From positions 3,047,501-3,111,500 of the forward strand of contig NZ_CP094975.1 in NCBI RefSeq assembly GCF_023509015.1: 64,000 nucleotides of DNA, written 5' to 3'. Numbering within the stretch: position 1 is the first letter of the stretch; every line of letters begins with the position of its first letter. The notes below the pieces were generated by a model, which saw only the letters and a list, made by a program, of their open reading frames with translations, was not told where the DNA came from and made no database searches. Both the position numbers and the translations under genes were made by a program. The DNA comes from Pseudomonas abieticivorans (GTDB taxonomy: Bacteria > Pseudomonadota > Gammaproteobacteria > Pseudomonadales > Pseudomonadaceae). Shown here in pieces: positions 8,542 to 18,045 of this stretch.

Positions 8542-9519
8542 ATGAGCCCAGCCGAATTGCACGCCGACAGCATCGTTATCGACGGGCTGATCATTGCCAA
8601 GTGGAACCGTGAACTGTTTGAAGACATGCGCAAAGGCGGCCTGACCGCGGCCAATTGCACCGTGTCGGTATGGGAAGGCTTCCAGGCCACCATCAACAGC
8701 ATCTGCAGCAGCCAGAAGCTGATGCGCGAAAACAGCGACTTGGTGATGCCGGTGCGTACCACGGCCGACATCCGTAAAGCCAAGGAGCTGGGCAAGACCG
8801 GCATCCTCTTTGGCTTCCAGAACGCTCACGCTTACGAAGACCAGATTGGTTACGTGGAAGTGTTCAAGCAGCTGGGCGTGGGCATCGTGCAGATGTGCTA
8901 CAACACCCAGAACCTGGTGGGCACCGGTTGCTACGAACGCGACGGCGGGTTGTCGGGGTTTGGCCGTGAAATCGTCGGCGAGATGAACCGCGTAGGGGTG
9001 ATGTGCGACCTGTCCCACGTCGGCTCCAAGACTTCCGAAGAAGTCATCCTCGAATCCAAGAAGCCGGTGTGCTACTCGCACTGCCTGCCCTCGGGCCTCA
9101 AAGAGCACCCGCGCAACAAGTCCGATGCCGAACTTAAATTTATTGCCGACCACGGCGGTTTCGTCGGCGTGACCATGTTCGCGCCGTTTTTGGCCAAGGG
9201 CATCGATTCGACCATCGACGATTACGCCGAAGCCATCGAATACACCATGAACCTCGTCGGCGAAGACGCCATCGGCATCGGCACCGACTTCACCCAAGGC
9301 CATGGCCAGGACTTTTTCGAATACCTGACCCACGACAAGGGCTACGCCCGGCGCCTGACCAGCTTCGGCAAGATCATCAACCCGCTGGGCATTCGCACCG
9401 TGGGTGAGTTCCCGAACCTGACCGAAACGCTGCTCAAGCGCGGCCACAGCGAGCGCGTGGTGCGCAAGATCATGGGCGAAAACTGGGTCAACGTCTTGAA
9501 GGATGTTTGGGGCGAGTAA
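8542..9519 (+). CDS. Membrane dipeptidase family (M19) protein of the dimethylglycine cluster
   Basis: A 325-residue amidohydrolase-superfamily protein of the M19 (renal dipeptidase) family. It carries the N-terminal VIDGLII strand, a central segment MCDLSHVGSKTS with a candidate metal-ligand His, YSHC before the proline-glycine loop, and a C-terminal GIGTDFTQGHG motif. No signal peptide is present, so it is cytosolic. It opens the run dipeptidase-DUF5943-dgcA-dgcB, matching the order at the P. aeruginosa dgc locus. Its substrate in quaternary amine catabolism is not known to me; the family hydrolyses dipeptides or related amides. Probably regulated with dgcA, by GbdR/SouR-type regulators encoded elsewhere. 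Confidence 0.88.
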   Translation: MSPAELHADSIVIDGLIIAKWNRELFEDMRKGGLTAANCTVSVWEGFQATINSICSSQKLMRENSDLVMPVRTTADIRKAKELGKTGILFGFQNAHAYEDQIGYVEVFKQLGVGIVQMCYNTQNLVGTGCYERDGGLSGFGREIVGEMNRVGVMCDLSHVGSKTSEEVILESKKPVCYSHCLPSGLKEHPRNKSDAELKFIADHGGFVGVTMFAPFLAKGIDSTIDDYAEAIEYTMNLVGEDAIGIGTDFTQGHGQDFFEYLTHDKGYARRLTSFGKIINPLGIRTVGEFPNLTETLLKRGHSERVVRKIMGENWVNVLKDVWGE

Positions 9520-9570
9520 CGCCTTAACCCGCCCCACCTCTTATTTCAAACTTTCTGGAGTTAACTTTCC

Positions 9571-10101
9571 ATGGCCAAGATCGCCCCGCAATTACCTATC
9601 GAAGTCGACAGCGAGACCGGTGTCTGGACCTCCGACGCTTTGCCGATGCTGTACGTGCCGCGGCATTTCTTCGTCAACAACCACATGGGTATCGAGGAAG
9701 TGCTGGGTGCCGACGCCTACGCCGAGATCCTCTACAAGGCGGGCTACAAGTCGGCCTGGCACTGGTGCGAGAAAGAAGCCGAGTGCCACGGCCTGGAAGG
9801 CGTCGCGGTGTTCGAACACTACATGAAGCGCTTGTCACAGCGCGGCTGGGGCCTGTTCAAGATCCAGGACATCGACCTTGAAAAAGGCACCGCCAGCGTC
9901 AAGCTCGAGCACTCCTGCTTCGTGTATGTGTACGGCAAGGTCGGCCGCAAGGTGGACTACATGTTCACCGGCTGGTTTGCCGGCGCCATGGACCAGATCC
10001 TGGCGGCCAGTGGCAGCTCCATCCGCACCGTCGCCGAACAGGTGTACGGCGGATCGCAAGAGGGCCACGAAGATGGCCTGTTTACCGTCAAGCCGTTGTA
10101 A
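9571..10101 (+). CDS. DUF5943 protein, conserved partner of dgcA
   Basis: A 176-residue cytosolic protein (start MAKIAPQLPIEVD) of the small family annotated DUF5943, which has a fold resembling V4R/heme-NO-binding domains. The N-terminal third (SDALPMLYVPRHFFVNNHMGI) and C-terminal segment (KVDYMFTGWFAGAMDQIL) are typical. It lies 51 bases after the dipeptidase and 17 bases before dgcA, so it is surely co-transcribed with both. No catalytic residues can be assigned. A sensory or assembly role in dimethylglycine oxidation is possible but only inferred from constant linkage. Confidence 0.85.
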   Translation: MAKIAPQLPIEVDSETGVWTSDALPMLYVPRHFFVNNHMGIEEVLGADAYAEILYKAGYKSAWHWCEKEAECHGLEGVAVFEHYMKRLSQRGWGLFKIQDIDLEKGTASVKLEHSCFVYVYGKVGRKVDYMFTGWFAGAMDQILAASGSSIRTVAEQVYGGSQEGHEDGLFTVKPL

Positions 10102-10118
10102 GTCGAGGAATAACCGTC

Positions 10119-12179
10119 ATGGCTTTCGAAGCGATGTTCCAGCCGATCCAGATCGGCAAGCTGACGATCCGCAACCGCGTGCTCAGCACCGCGCACGCCG
10201 AGGTGTATGCCACCGATGGCGGCATGACCACTGATCGTTACGTCAAATACTACGAAGAGAAAGCCAAAGGCGGCATCGGCCTGGCCATATGCGGCGGCTC
10301 GTCCAGCGTTGCCATCGACAGCCCGCAGGGCTGGTGGAAGTCGGTCAACCTGGCCACCGACAAGATCATCCCGCACTTCCAGAACCTGGCCGACGCCATG
10401 CACAAGCATGGCGCCAAGATCATGATCCAGATTACCCACATGGGCCGCCGTTCGCGCTGGGACGGCGAGCACTGGCCTACGCTGATGTCGCCGTCGGGCA
10501 TCCGCGAGCCGGTACACCGCGCCACGTGCAAGACCATCGAACCGGAAGAAATCTGGCGGGTAATCGGCAACTACGCCAGTGCTGCGGCGCGGGCCAAGGC
10601 TGGCGGCCTGGACGGTGTGGAACTGTCGGCGGTACACCAGCACATGATCGACCAGTTCTGGAGCCCACGGGTCAACAAGCGCACCGACGAATGGGGTGGC
10701 AGCTTTGAGAACCGCATGCGCTTCGGCATGGAAGTGATCAAGGCCGTGCGCAAGGAAGTGGGCGACGATTTCTGCGTGGGCCTGCGTATCTGCGGCGATG
10801 AATTCCACCCCGATGGCCTGAGCCACGAGGACATGAAGGAAATCGCCAAGTACTACTCCGACACCGGCATGATCGATTTCCTCGGCGTGGTGGGTTCCGG
10901 TTGCGACACCCACAACACGCTGGCCAACGTTATCCCCAACATGAGTTATCCACCGGAGCCGTTCTTGCACCTGGCTGCCGGTATCAAGGAAGTGGTCAAG
11001 GTTCCGGTATTGCACGCGCAGAACATCAAGGACCCGAACCAGGCCACGCGCATTCTGGAGGGCGGCTACGTGGACATGGTCGGCATGACCCGTGCGCACA
11101 TCGCCGACCCGCACCTGATCGCCAAGATCAAGATGGGCCAGATTGACCAGATCAAACAATGCGTGGGTGCCAACTACTGCATCGACCGCCAGTACCAAGG
11201 CCTAGACGTGCTGTGCATCCAGAATGCCGCCACCAGCCGTGAATACATGGGCGTGCCGCACATCATCGAAAAGACCACCGGCGTGAAACGCAAGGTCGTG
11301 GTGGTAGGCGCAGGCCCCGCGGGCATGGAAGCGGCGCGGGTGTCGGCCGAGCGCGGCCACGACGTGACGCTGTTCGAGAAAAAAGAATTCATCGGCGGGC
11401 AGATCACCACCGCCTCCAAAGCACCACAACGCGACCAGATCGCCGGCATTACCCGCTGGTTCCAGCTGGAACTGGCACGCTTGAAAGTCGACCTGCGCCT
11501 GGGCACGGCAGCCGATGCCGACACCATCATGGACCTGCGCCCCGACGTCGTGGTGTTGGCGGTGGGTGGCCACCCGTTCCTGGAGCAGAACGAACACTGG
11601 GGCGCCGCCGAAGGTCTGGTGGTCAGTAGCTGGGACGTGCTGGATGGCAAGGTAGCGCCGGGCAAGAACGTGCTGGTGTACGACACCATCTGCGAATTCA
11701 CCGGGATGTCGGTGGCCGATTTCCTGGCCGACAAGGGCAGCCAGGTCGAGATCGTCACCGACGACATCAAGCCGGGCGTGGCCATCGGCGGTACGTCGTT
11801 CCCCACGTACTACCGCAGCATGTACCCCAAGGAAGTGATCATGACCGGTGACCTGATGCTGGAAAAGGTCTACCGCGAGGGCGACAAGCTGGTAGCGGTG
11901 CTGGAGAACGAATACACCGGGGCCAAGGAAGAGCGTGTGGTGGACCAGGTGGTGGTCGAGAACGGCGTGCGCCCGGACGAAGAAATCTACTACGCACTCA
12001 AGCAAGGCTCGCGCAACAAGGGCCAAATCGACATCGACGCCCTGTTCGCGATCCAGCCGCAGCCTTCGTTGAGCCAGGGCGGTGACGGCTACCTGCTGTT
12101 CCGCATCGGTGACTGTGTGGCGCAGCGCAACACCCACGCTGCGATCTATGACGCGCTGCGGTTGTGTAAAGATTTCTAA
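10119..12179 (+). CDS. dgcA: Dimethylglycine demethylase subunit DgcA
   Basis: A 686-residue flavoprotein related to trimethylamine dehydrogenase and 2,4-dienoyl-CoA reductase. It has an N-terminal FMN-binding TIM barrel (about 1-340), an iron-sulfur segment, and C-terminal FAD/NAD-like Rossmann domains (VVVVGAGPAGMEAARV near 395). It converts dimethylglycine to sarcosine, passing electrons to DgcB and the ETF-like pair. The cluster motif reads Cys348-x2-Ala351-x2-Cys354-x11-Cys366, so one of the four cysteines used in trimethylamine dehydrogenase is alanine here. A ribosome-binding site (GAGGAA) precedes the ATG at 10119. Confidence 0.93.
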   Translation: MAFEAMFQPIQIGKLTIRNRVLSTAHAEVYATDGGMTTDRYVKYYEEKAKGGIGLAICGGSSSVAIDSPQGWWKSVNLATDKIIPHFQNLADAMHKHGAKIMIQITHMGRRSRWDGEHWPTLMSPSGIREPVHRATCKTIEPEEIWRVIGNYASAAARAKAGGLDGVELSAVHQHMIDQFWSPRVNKRTDEWGGSFENRMRFGMEVIKAVRKEVGDDFCVGLRICGDEFHPDGLSHEDMKEIAKYYSDTGMIDFLGVVGSGCDTHNTLANVIPNMSYPPEPFLHLAAGIKEVVKVPVLHAQNIKDPNQATRILEGGYVDMVGMTRAHIADPHLIAKIKMGQIDQIKQCVGANYCIDRQYQGLDVLCIQNAATSREYMGVPHIIEKTTGVKRKVVVVGAGPAGMEAARVSAERGHDVTLFEKKEFIGGQITTASKAPQRDQIAGITRWFQLELARLKVDLRLGTAADADTIMDLRPDVVVLAVGGHPFLEQNEHWGAAEGLVVSSWDVLDGKVAPGKNVLVYDTICEFTGMSVADFLADKGSQVEIVTDDIKPGVAIGGTSFPTYYRSMYPKEVIMTGDLMLEKVYREGDKLVAVLENEYTGAKEERVVDQVVVENGVRPDEEIYYALKQGSRNKGQIDIDALFAIQPQPSLSQGGDGYLLFRIGDCVAQRNTHAAIYDALRLCKDF

Positions 12180-12196
12180 GGCCTCCTATCCCCCCA

Positions 12197-12281
12197 GTAG
12201 GAGCGGATTTATCCGCGAAAAGTGCCACGCGGTTTGCCTGATACACAGTGGCGTGCTTTTCGCGGATAAATCCGCTCCTAC
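12197..12281. repeat. REPIN between dgcA and dgcB
   Basis: Two Pseudomonas REP sequences in opposite orientation, 12197-12222 and 12256-12281, are exact 26-base inverted copies separated by a 33-base spacer. Each contains the core GGATTTATCC within GCGG...CCGC. The pair lies in the 144-base gap inside the operon, so the RNA can form a long hairpin between the two cistrons. Confidence 0.92.
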
Positions 12282-12323
12282 AAGGGGGGTGTGTTTTTTC
12301 AGATGTATTGGTGGGAGTCCCCC

Positions 12324-14270
12324 ATGCTAAACACTCTTCTTCCCATCCTGCTGTTCGCGGCCGTTGGCCTTGCCGCCCTCGGCGCGTTGCGCAGGGCGCG
12401 GATGTGGCGTCAGGGCCGGGCGGCGAAAGTCGACTTGCTGGGCGGCCTGTTCGCCATGCCCAAGCGCTACATGGTCGACCTGCACCACGTGGTCGCCCGT
12501 GACAAATACATGGCCAACACCCACGTGGCCACGGCCGGCGGCTTCGTACTGGCCGCGGTGCTGGCGATCCTGGTGCATGGTTTTGGCCTGCACAATCGCA
12601 TCCTTGGCTATGCGCTGCTGTTCGCCACGGTGCTGATGTTCGTCGGTGCGCTGTTCGTGTTCAAACGCCGCCTCAATCCCCCCGCGCGCCTGTCAAAAGG
12701 GCCGTGGATGCGCCTGCCGAAAAGCCTGCTGGCATTCGCCGTAAGTTTTTTCCTGCTCACCTTGCCAGTGGCTGGCATCCTGCCCGCTGACTTTGGCGGC
12801 TGGGTGCTGGCTGTCATCCTTGGTGTAGGCGTGTTGTGGGGCGTGTCCGAATTGTTCTTCGGCATGACCTGGGGCGGGCCAATGAAACATGCCTTCGCCG
12901 GGGCCCTGCACCTGGCTTGGCACCGTCGCGCCGAGCGCTTTGGCGGTGGCCGTTCCACGGGCCTCAAGCCACTGGACCTGGAAGACCCGCATGCGCCGCT
13001 GGGCGTAGAAAAGCCCAAGGACTTCACCTGGAACCAGTTGCTCGGTTTTGACGCCTGCGTGCAGTGCGGCAAGTGCGAAGCGGCGTGCCCGGCGTTCGCT
13101 GCCGGCCAGCCGTTGAACCCGAAAAAACTGATTCAGGACATGGTGGTCGGCCTGGCTGGCGGCACCGATGCCAAGTTTGCCGGTAGCCCGTACCCTGGCA
13201 AAGCCATTGGCGAGCACGCCGGCAACCCGCACCAGCCCATCGTCAACGGCTTGGTGGACGCCGACACCCTATGGTCGTGCACCACCTGCCGCGCTTGCGT
13301 GGAAGAGTGCCCGATGATGATCGAGCACGTGGACGCCATCGTCGACATGCGCCGCCACCTGACCCTGGAAAAAGGCGCCACGCCCAACAAGGGCGCCGAG
13401 GTGCTGGACAACCTGATCGCCACCGACAACCCAGGCGGTTTCGCCCCCGGTGGTCGGATGAACTGGGCGGCCGACCTGAACCTGAACCTGATGAGCGACA
13501 AACACGAAGCCGACGTGCTGTTCTGGGTGGGCGACGGTGCTTTCGACATGCGCAACCAGCGCACCCTGCGCGCCTTCGTCAAAGTGCTGAAGGCGGCCAA
13601 AGTCGACTTCGCCGTGCTGGGCTTGGAAGAGCGCGACAGCGGTGACGTGGCCCGTCGCCTGGGCGACGAAGCGACGTTCCAGCTGCTGGCCAACCGCAAC
13701 ATTCGCACCCTGGCCAAGTACCGCTTCCAACGCATCGTCACGTGCGACCCGCACAGCTTCCACGTGCTGAAAAATGAATACGGCGCTTTCGACGGCGTCT
13801 ACGAAGTGCTGCACCACAGCACCTACATGGCAGAACTTGTGACCAACGGCGCACTCAACCTGGGCCAGCACAAGGGCGCAAGCGTGACCTATCACGACCC
13901 GTGCTACCTGGGCCGCTACAACGGTGAATACCAGGCGCCGCGCGATGTGCTCAAGGCGCTGGGCATCGAGGTGCGCGAGATGCAGCGTTCAGGCTTCAGG
14001 TCCCGCTGCTGCGGCGGTGGCGGCGGTGCGCCGATCACTGATATCCCTGGCAAGCAGCGTATCCCCGACATGCGCATGGACGATATCCGTGAAACCCAGG
14101 CAGAAGTGGTCGCCGTGGGTTGCCCGCAATGCACCGCGATGCTGGAAGGCGTGGTCGAGCCACGCCCCTTGATCAAGGACATCGCCGAGTTGGTAGCCGA
14201 CGCTTTGTTGGAAGACGTGACACCCGCCAAACCTGCCCCTATCAAGCGCGAACCTGCGGAGGTGCATTGA
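12324..14270 (+). CDS. dgcB: Dimethylglycine demethylase subunit DgcB (membrane Fe-S protein)
   Basis: A 648-residue membrane-bound iron-sulfur electron carrier. Several N-terminal transmembrane helices (about residues 1-25, 65-115 and 135-180) precede two [4Fe-4S] motifs (CVQCGKCEAACP and CTTCRACVEECP). A heterodisulfide-reductase-like CCG region follows (CDPHSFHVLKNEYG, CCGGGGG), and the domain ends near VGCPQC. It accepts electrons from DgcA and/or the ETF-like proteins. I chose the ATG at 12324, preceded by GGGAG; an upstream start at 12291 has no good ribosome-binding site. Its stop overlaps the next start (TGATG). Confidence 0.92.
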   Translation: MLNTLLPILLFAAVGLAALGALRRARMWRQGRAAKVDLLGGLFAMPKRYMVDLHHVVARDKYMANTHVATAGGFVLAAVLAILVHGFGLHNRILGYALLFATVLMFVGALFVFKRRLNPPARLSKGPWMRLPKSLLAFAVSFFLLTLPVAGILPADFGGWVLAVILGVGVLWGVSELFFGMTWGGPMKHAFAGALHLAWHRRAERFGGGRSTGLKPLDLEDPHAPLGVEKPKDFTWNQLLGFDACVQCGKCEAACPAFAAGQPLNPKKLIQDMVVGLAGGTDAKFAGSPYPGKAIGEHAGNPHQPIVNGLVDADTLWSCTTCRACVEECPMMIEHVDAIVDMRRHLTLEKGATPNKGAEVLDNLIATDNPGGFAPGGRMNWAADLNLNLMSDKHEADVLFWVGDGAFDMRNQRTLRAFVKVLKAAKVDFAVLGLEERDSGDVARRLGDEATFQLLANRNIRTLAKYRFQRIVTCDPHSFHVLKNEYGAFDGVYEVLHHSTYMAELVTNGALNLGQHKGASVTYHDPCYLGRYNGEYQAPRDVLKALGIEVREMQRSGFRSRCCGGGGGAPITDIPGKQRIPDMRMDDIRETQAEVVAVGCPQCTAMLEGVVEPRPLIKDIAELVADALLEDVTPAKPAPIKREPAEVH

Positions 14271-15493
14271 TGAGCGATATTATCCGCCGCGACCCACGTG
14301 CCGAGTGGATCGCCCGCAATCGTCTGCACCCGTTGCATGCAGCCATGCAGCCAGTGCAAACCTCATGGATGGGCCCAGCTGGCGTCATCCGCAAGAATCC
14401 CCATGCCGTGGGCTTTATTGGCCCCAACGGGGTCAAACGCATCGATCGCAGTGGTGCCCAGCAGGGCGGTGCGATCAAGCGCAGTGCCGTGGCAGACGTG
14501 CAACTGCCGTTGCATCAGGTAGCCAACCCGGCGTTCTACATCGCTGTGGTGCCGGACATGGTGGGTGGCCGCCTGAGCAGCCACGACCGCGACCTGCTGG
14601 GCCTGGCGCATCAATTGGCGGGCAAGGACGGTGCCGTGCTGGCCGTTGTGTTTGGCGAGCACAAGGAAACTGCTTTCGCCAGCAACGGTGTCGATCGCTT
14701 GCTGCAGATTTGCGGTGACGAATTTGAAGGTTATGCACCGGAGCAGCGCATCCAAGGGTTGCGCGCTGTGGATAACCAGTTCAGCCCACGGCACTGGTTA
14801 TTGCCAGACAGCCGCACCGGCGGCGGTGAGTTGGGCCGTCGCTTGGGCGCAAGCTTGGGCGAGCGACCCGCCACGCGGGTATGGCAGGTCAAGGGCGGTC
14901 AGTGCATAGGCCGCGCCGGTGCCGGGCAGCAAGACCTCGCGCGGGCGATGCCACGCTTGATCCTGGCGGCCGCCGAGTGCGCCGAGCCTGTGGATGAAAC
15001 CCGTCATGAAGTATTGCCAGTGGCGTTATCCACAGCGCCGTTGCGCAGCCTGTCGCGCATCGAGGACCTGGGCGCGGTGGCGGTCGACCCGGCAGCCATT
15101 CCCATGGCCGAGGCCGAATTCATTTTCTCCGGTGGCAATGGCGTCAAGGACTGGGACCTGTTCCACCGCACCGCCCACGCCTTGGGCGCCACCGAAGGCG
15201 CCTCGCGGGTGGCCGTGGACGATGGCTTCATGAGCCGCGACCGCCAAGTGGGCGCCAGCGGCACCTGGGTCACGGCCCGAGTCTACGTGGCCGTGGGTAT
15301 CTCGGGTGCCATCCAGCATTTGCAGGGCATTGGTGCCTGCGACAAGGTGGTGGCGATCAACCTGGACCCAACCTGCGACATGATCAAGCGCGCCGACTTG
15401 TCGGTGATCGGCGACAGCGCCGCGATCCTGCAGGCGTTGATTGCCGCCGTCGAGGCCTACCGTAACGAAGCCCGCACAGGAATCGCCGCATGA
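14270..15493 (+). CDS. Electron-transfer flavoprotein alpha-like subunit of the dgc cluster
   Basis: A 407-residue ETF alpha-type protein starting MSDIIRRDPRAEWIARN at the ATG overlapping the dgcB stop. It is longer than housekeeping EtfA (~310 residues) because of a ~90-residue N-terminal extension. The C-terminal FAD domain carries the characteristic SRVAVDDGF, GTWVTARVYVAVGISGAIQH and NLDPTCDMIKRADL segments. It should form a heterodimer with the next gene product and carry electrons from dimethylglycine (and perhaps sarcosine) oxidation to DgcB and the quinone pool. The coding sequence contains two exact DnaA-box 9-mers, at 14767-14775 and 15026-15034. Confidence 0.9.
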   Translation: MSDIIRRDPRAEWIARNRLHPLHAAMQPVQTSWMGPAGVIRKNPHAVGFIGPNGVKRIDRSGAQQGGAIKRSAVADVQLPLHQVANPAFYIAVVPDMVGGRLSSHDRDLLGLAHQLAGKDGAVLAVVFGEHKETAFASNGVDRLLQICGDEFEGYAPEQRIQGLRAVDNQFSPRHWLLPDSRTGGGELGRRLGASLGERPATRVWQVKGGQCIGRAGAGQQDLARAMPRLILAAAECAEPVDETRHEVLPVALSTAPLRSLSRIEDLGAVAVDPAAIPMAEAEFIFSGGNGVKDWDLFHRTAHALGATEGASRVAVDDGFMSRDRQVGASGTWVTARVYVAVGISGAIQHLQGIGACDKVVAINLDPTCDMIKRADLSVIGDSAAILQALIAAVEAYRNEARTGIAA

Positions 15494-16260
15494 ACACCAA
15501 AGTGATCAGCCTGGTCTCCATCGGCAGCCATCCCACCTCTGGCCGCGCCCGCCGCGCCGAGCAGGACTCGCGTGCCGTGGAACTGGGCCTGCAACTGGCT
15601 GGGGATAACTTGCAGGTGCTGCACGCCGGCGACGTGGCAGAGCCGGCGCTGCGCGCCTACCTGGGCATGGGCCTCAAGCAACTGCATGTGCTGGAACAAC
15701 ACCCCGGCGCCGACGCCCTGCCGGCACTGGCCGACCACCTGCGTGAGGCTGGTGCCCAACTGGTGCTCACCGGCAGCCAGGCGGAAACCGGCGAAGGTTC
15801 CGGTATGTTGCCATTCTTGCTGGCCGAGCGTTTGGGCTGGCCAGTGGTGGTCGGCCTGGCCGAGGTCGAATCTATCCACAACGGCGTCGCCCAGGTGCTG
15901 CAAGCCTTGCCGCGCGGCCAACGCCGCCGGCTGAAAGTGCGCCTGCCCATGCTCGCAACTGTGGATAACGCTGCGCCCAAGCCCCGGCAGAGTGCCTACG
16001 GCCCAGCACAGCGGGGCGAGTTGGCGCCGCATGAAGTGGAAATCGTTGAAGACCAGTTATACACAAGCGTCACGCTGCAGGTAGCCAAGCCACGGCCCAA
16101 GCGCTTGAAGGTGATCAAGGCCAAGAGCGGCGCGGACCGGATGAAGGCGGCTACGGCGAAGGCGAGTGGGGGGGGCGGGCAGGTGTTGAAAGACTTGACG
16201 CCCCAAGCCAGCGCCGAGGCAATTCTCAAGTTGCTGATAGAGGAAGGCGTGGTGCGATAA
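15490..16260 (+). CDS. Electron-transfer flavoprotein beta-like subunit of the dgc cluster
   Basis: A 256-residue ETF beta-type protein beginning MNTKVISLVSIGSHP; its ATG overlaps the preceding stop by 4 bases (ATGA). It shows the adenine-nucleotide alpha-hydrolase-like fold with LVLTGSQAETGEGSGMLP (residues ~95-112), matching the family's nucleotide-binding loop. A basic C-terminal linker (KRLKVIKAKSGADRMKAATAKASGGGG) precedes a short terminal helix. It ends the run that starts at 8542 and is convergent with the ABC exporter gene six bases away. One DnaA-box 9-mer lies at 15960-15968. Confidence 0.9.
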   Translation: MNTKVISLVSIGSHPTSGRARRAEQDSRAVELGLQLAGDNLQVLHAGDVAEPALRAYLGMGLKQLHVLEQHPGADALPALADHLREAGAQLVLTGSQAETGEGSGMLPFLLAERLGWPVVVGLAEVESIHNGVAQVLQALPRGQRRRLKVRLPMLATVDNAAPKPRQSAYGPAQRGELAPHEVEIVEDQLYTSVTLQVAKPRPKRLKVIKAKSGADRMKAATAKASGGGGQVLKDLTPQASAEAILKLLIEEGVVR

Positions 16261-16265
16261 GTCGG

Positions 16266-17963
16266 CTACTCCGATTTGATGTTCATCTCCAAGAGCGTGT
16301 CACTCAGGATTTTTTGGTCCTTGAGTGCACGCCAGGGTGCATCAGCGATCACGACGTTCCCTTTCAAAATGATGATTCGGTCGAAGAACTGAAGGGCTTG
16401 CACGTCGTGGGTCACACAGATCAACCCTTTACCCCGAAACACCGAAAAGAGGGCTGCCCATACGGGCTGCGCTGATTCGTGGTCCAGCGATGCCGTCGGC
16501 TCGTCAAAAAGGTTGAACCGCCCAGGGCGGTTTATCAGTCGCAGCAGCGACAGGCGCTTAGCTTCGCCGCCGGAGATGTTCTTCGCACCTTCGCTGATAA
16601 TTCGATTTGTTGCGATGTCGCCAAGACCAAGTTCTGCTATGGACAGCGCTAACGCTGGCGAGGCTTCTTGCCCATATAGAACTGACTGGCCGAAAGGGCC
16701 TTCAAGGAAAATCGGGCTTTGCGGGCAGTACCTGACTTGGTTGAAAAAAGCGTCCATACCGAATGTTTCTAGAGGCTGATCGTTTACGGCGATATGCTCA
16801 CGATAAGCCACTAACGTCCCGGCCAAGCCCTCCAGCAGAGTTGTTTTACCCGCGCCGCTTGGGCCTATGATCGCCACTGACTCGCTTGAATTGAAAATCA
16901 GAGGTCTATTGTGTGGGGTGCGAGAGTTCATATTAGCTGAGCCCAAGCTGAGCGTTGAAAGGGTTGGGTGGGGCAATGGCCGATTTTTAGCCAGTTCAAA
17001 AGGCTCAGGCAGACCTAACAAGTGTTGCAGTCGCTGCTTGTCTACGAGAAATTGGTCCAGCGTTCTGTACGCATCGGAGAGGCCGCTGATATTGGCGAGG
17101 AAACTGCCTGCTATTGAAAATAGCGCGACGAGCTCACCAATACTGAGTTGCGGCTGCTGGGTCAGTTGGTCTTGTATCCCCCAAGCCAGTACCCCAGCCG
17201 TAGAGAGGCCAATGAATATAATTTTCACAGAACCCATGATCGCCCCCGAACTGGCGACTTTGATGGCAGCTTCTGCATAGCTTCCATAGGCATTGCACAG
17301 GGGGTGAAGTGCCGTGTCAATCGCCCGCTCAAGCTTCAAAGACTTGCCGGCTTGCAACGTTTCGTAAAGTCGACTGGCAAGGATATCCTCTTCATCGTTT
17401 ACCGCGCGCAAGTGTGGCCGCCTCCAATTGATAAGGTAGTGGCAGACGGTCAAGAAAATACCAGAGATGCAAAACAGCGAAAGGAAGAGCCAGCCGCCCC
17501 CGACGTAGAGGAAGACCAGAGCGACAATCGCGACTTCAATGATAAGCGGTACGCCGGTCAAGATGAAAAATGTGAGCAGCTTTTCATGTGCTGTTATTCC
17601 TCGCTCCACGGATTTTATGAGGCTACCTACCCTCAGTGCCGAGAAGGCGTCAAATTCTTTTGCCAGTATGGTTTTAGTCCAGGCAATGGAGCTGTCTTTT
17701 AGTGTGGTTTGCACAAGTTTTACAAGTTGGTAGGCTTGCAGTGGGTTTATGACTGACTGAACGATGATTAGCAGCACAAATGCGCTCAGTAACGTGATGA
17801 TGTTATGGATGTCGATGGTTTCTCTATTGTAAAGCCCATCAATTAATTTGCCCAAGAGCAAGGCGGGTGCTATTGAGCAGATCTTCAAGATGACGACCAT
17901 GCTGCTAGCGCTCGTGAAAAGTATCTTTCGCGAGCGCACTGTCTCTTTAATAAAATTCAGCAT
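16266..17963 (-). CDS. ABC exporter, fused permease/ATPase (565 aa)
   Basis: A half-size ABC exporter: an N-terminal membrane domain of about six helices (residues ~15-310) fused to an ATPase with Walker A GPSGAGKTT (~367-375), signature ISGGEAKR (~464), Walker B FNLFDEPTASLD (~485) and H-loop VTHD (~515). There is no peptidase C39 domain. It would act as a homodimer in the inner membrane. Base and codon use are AT-richer than the flanking dgc and gbc genes, suggesting acquisition. No precursor peptide, membrane-fusion protein or outer-membrane partner lies beside it, so the substrate is unknown. The NBD is shorter than in MsbA-type proteins, as in bacteriocin or siderophore exporters. Confidence 0.88.
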   Translation of the reverse strand: MLNFIKETVRSRKILFTSASSMVVILKICSIAPALLLGKLIDGLYNRETIDIHNIITLLSAFVLLIIVQSVINPLQAYQLVKLVQTTLKDSSIAWTKTILAKEFDAFSALRVGSLIKSVERGITAHEKLLTFFILTGVPLIIEVAIVALVFLYVGGGWLFLSLFCISGIFLTVCHYLINWRRPHLRAVNDEEDILASRLYETLQAGKSLKLERAIDTALHPLCNAYGSYAEAAIKVASSGAIMGSVKIIFIGLSTAGVLAWGIQDQLTQQPQLSIGELVALFSIAGSFLANISGLSDAYRTLDQFLVDKQRLQHLLGLPEPFELAKNRPLPHPTLSTLSLGSANMNSRTPHNRPLIFNSSESVAIIGPSGAGKTTLLEGLAGTLVAYREHIAVNDQPLETFGMDAFFNQVRYCPQSPIFLEGPFGQSVLYGQEASPALALSIAELGLGDIATNRIISEGAKNISGGEAKRLSLLRLINRPGRFNLFDEPTASLDHESAQPVWAALFSVFRGKGLICVTHDVQALQFFDRIIILKGNVVIADAPWRALKDQKILSDTLLEMNIKSE

Positions 17964-18045
17964 GGGCTTTCCGTTTTTCTGTCATGACACCGCTCGCGTG
18001 GTGTGAAGGTGCCGTTGTGGTATGACGCGAAGGCCTGTGGCCCAG

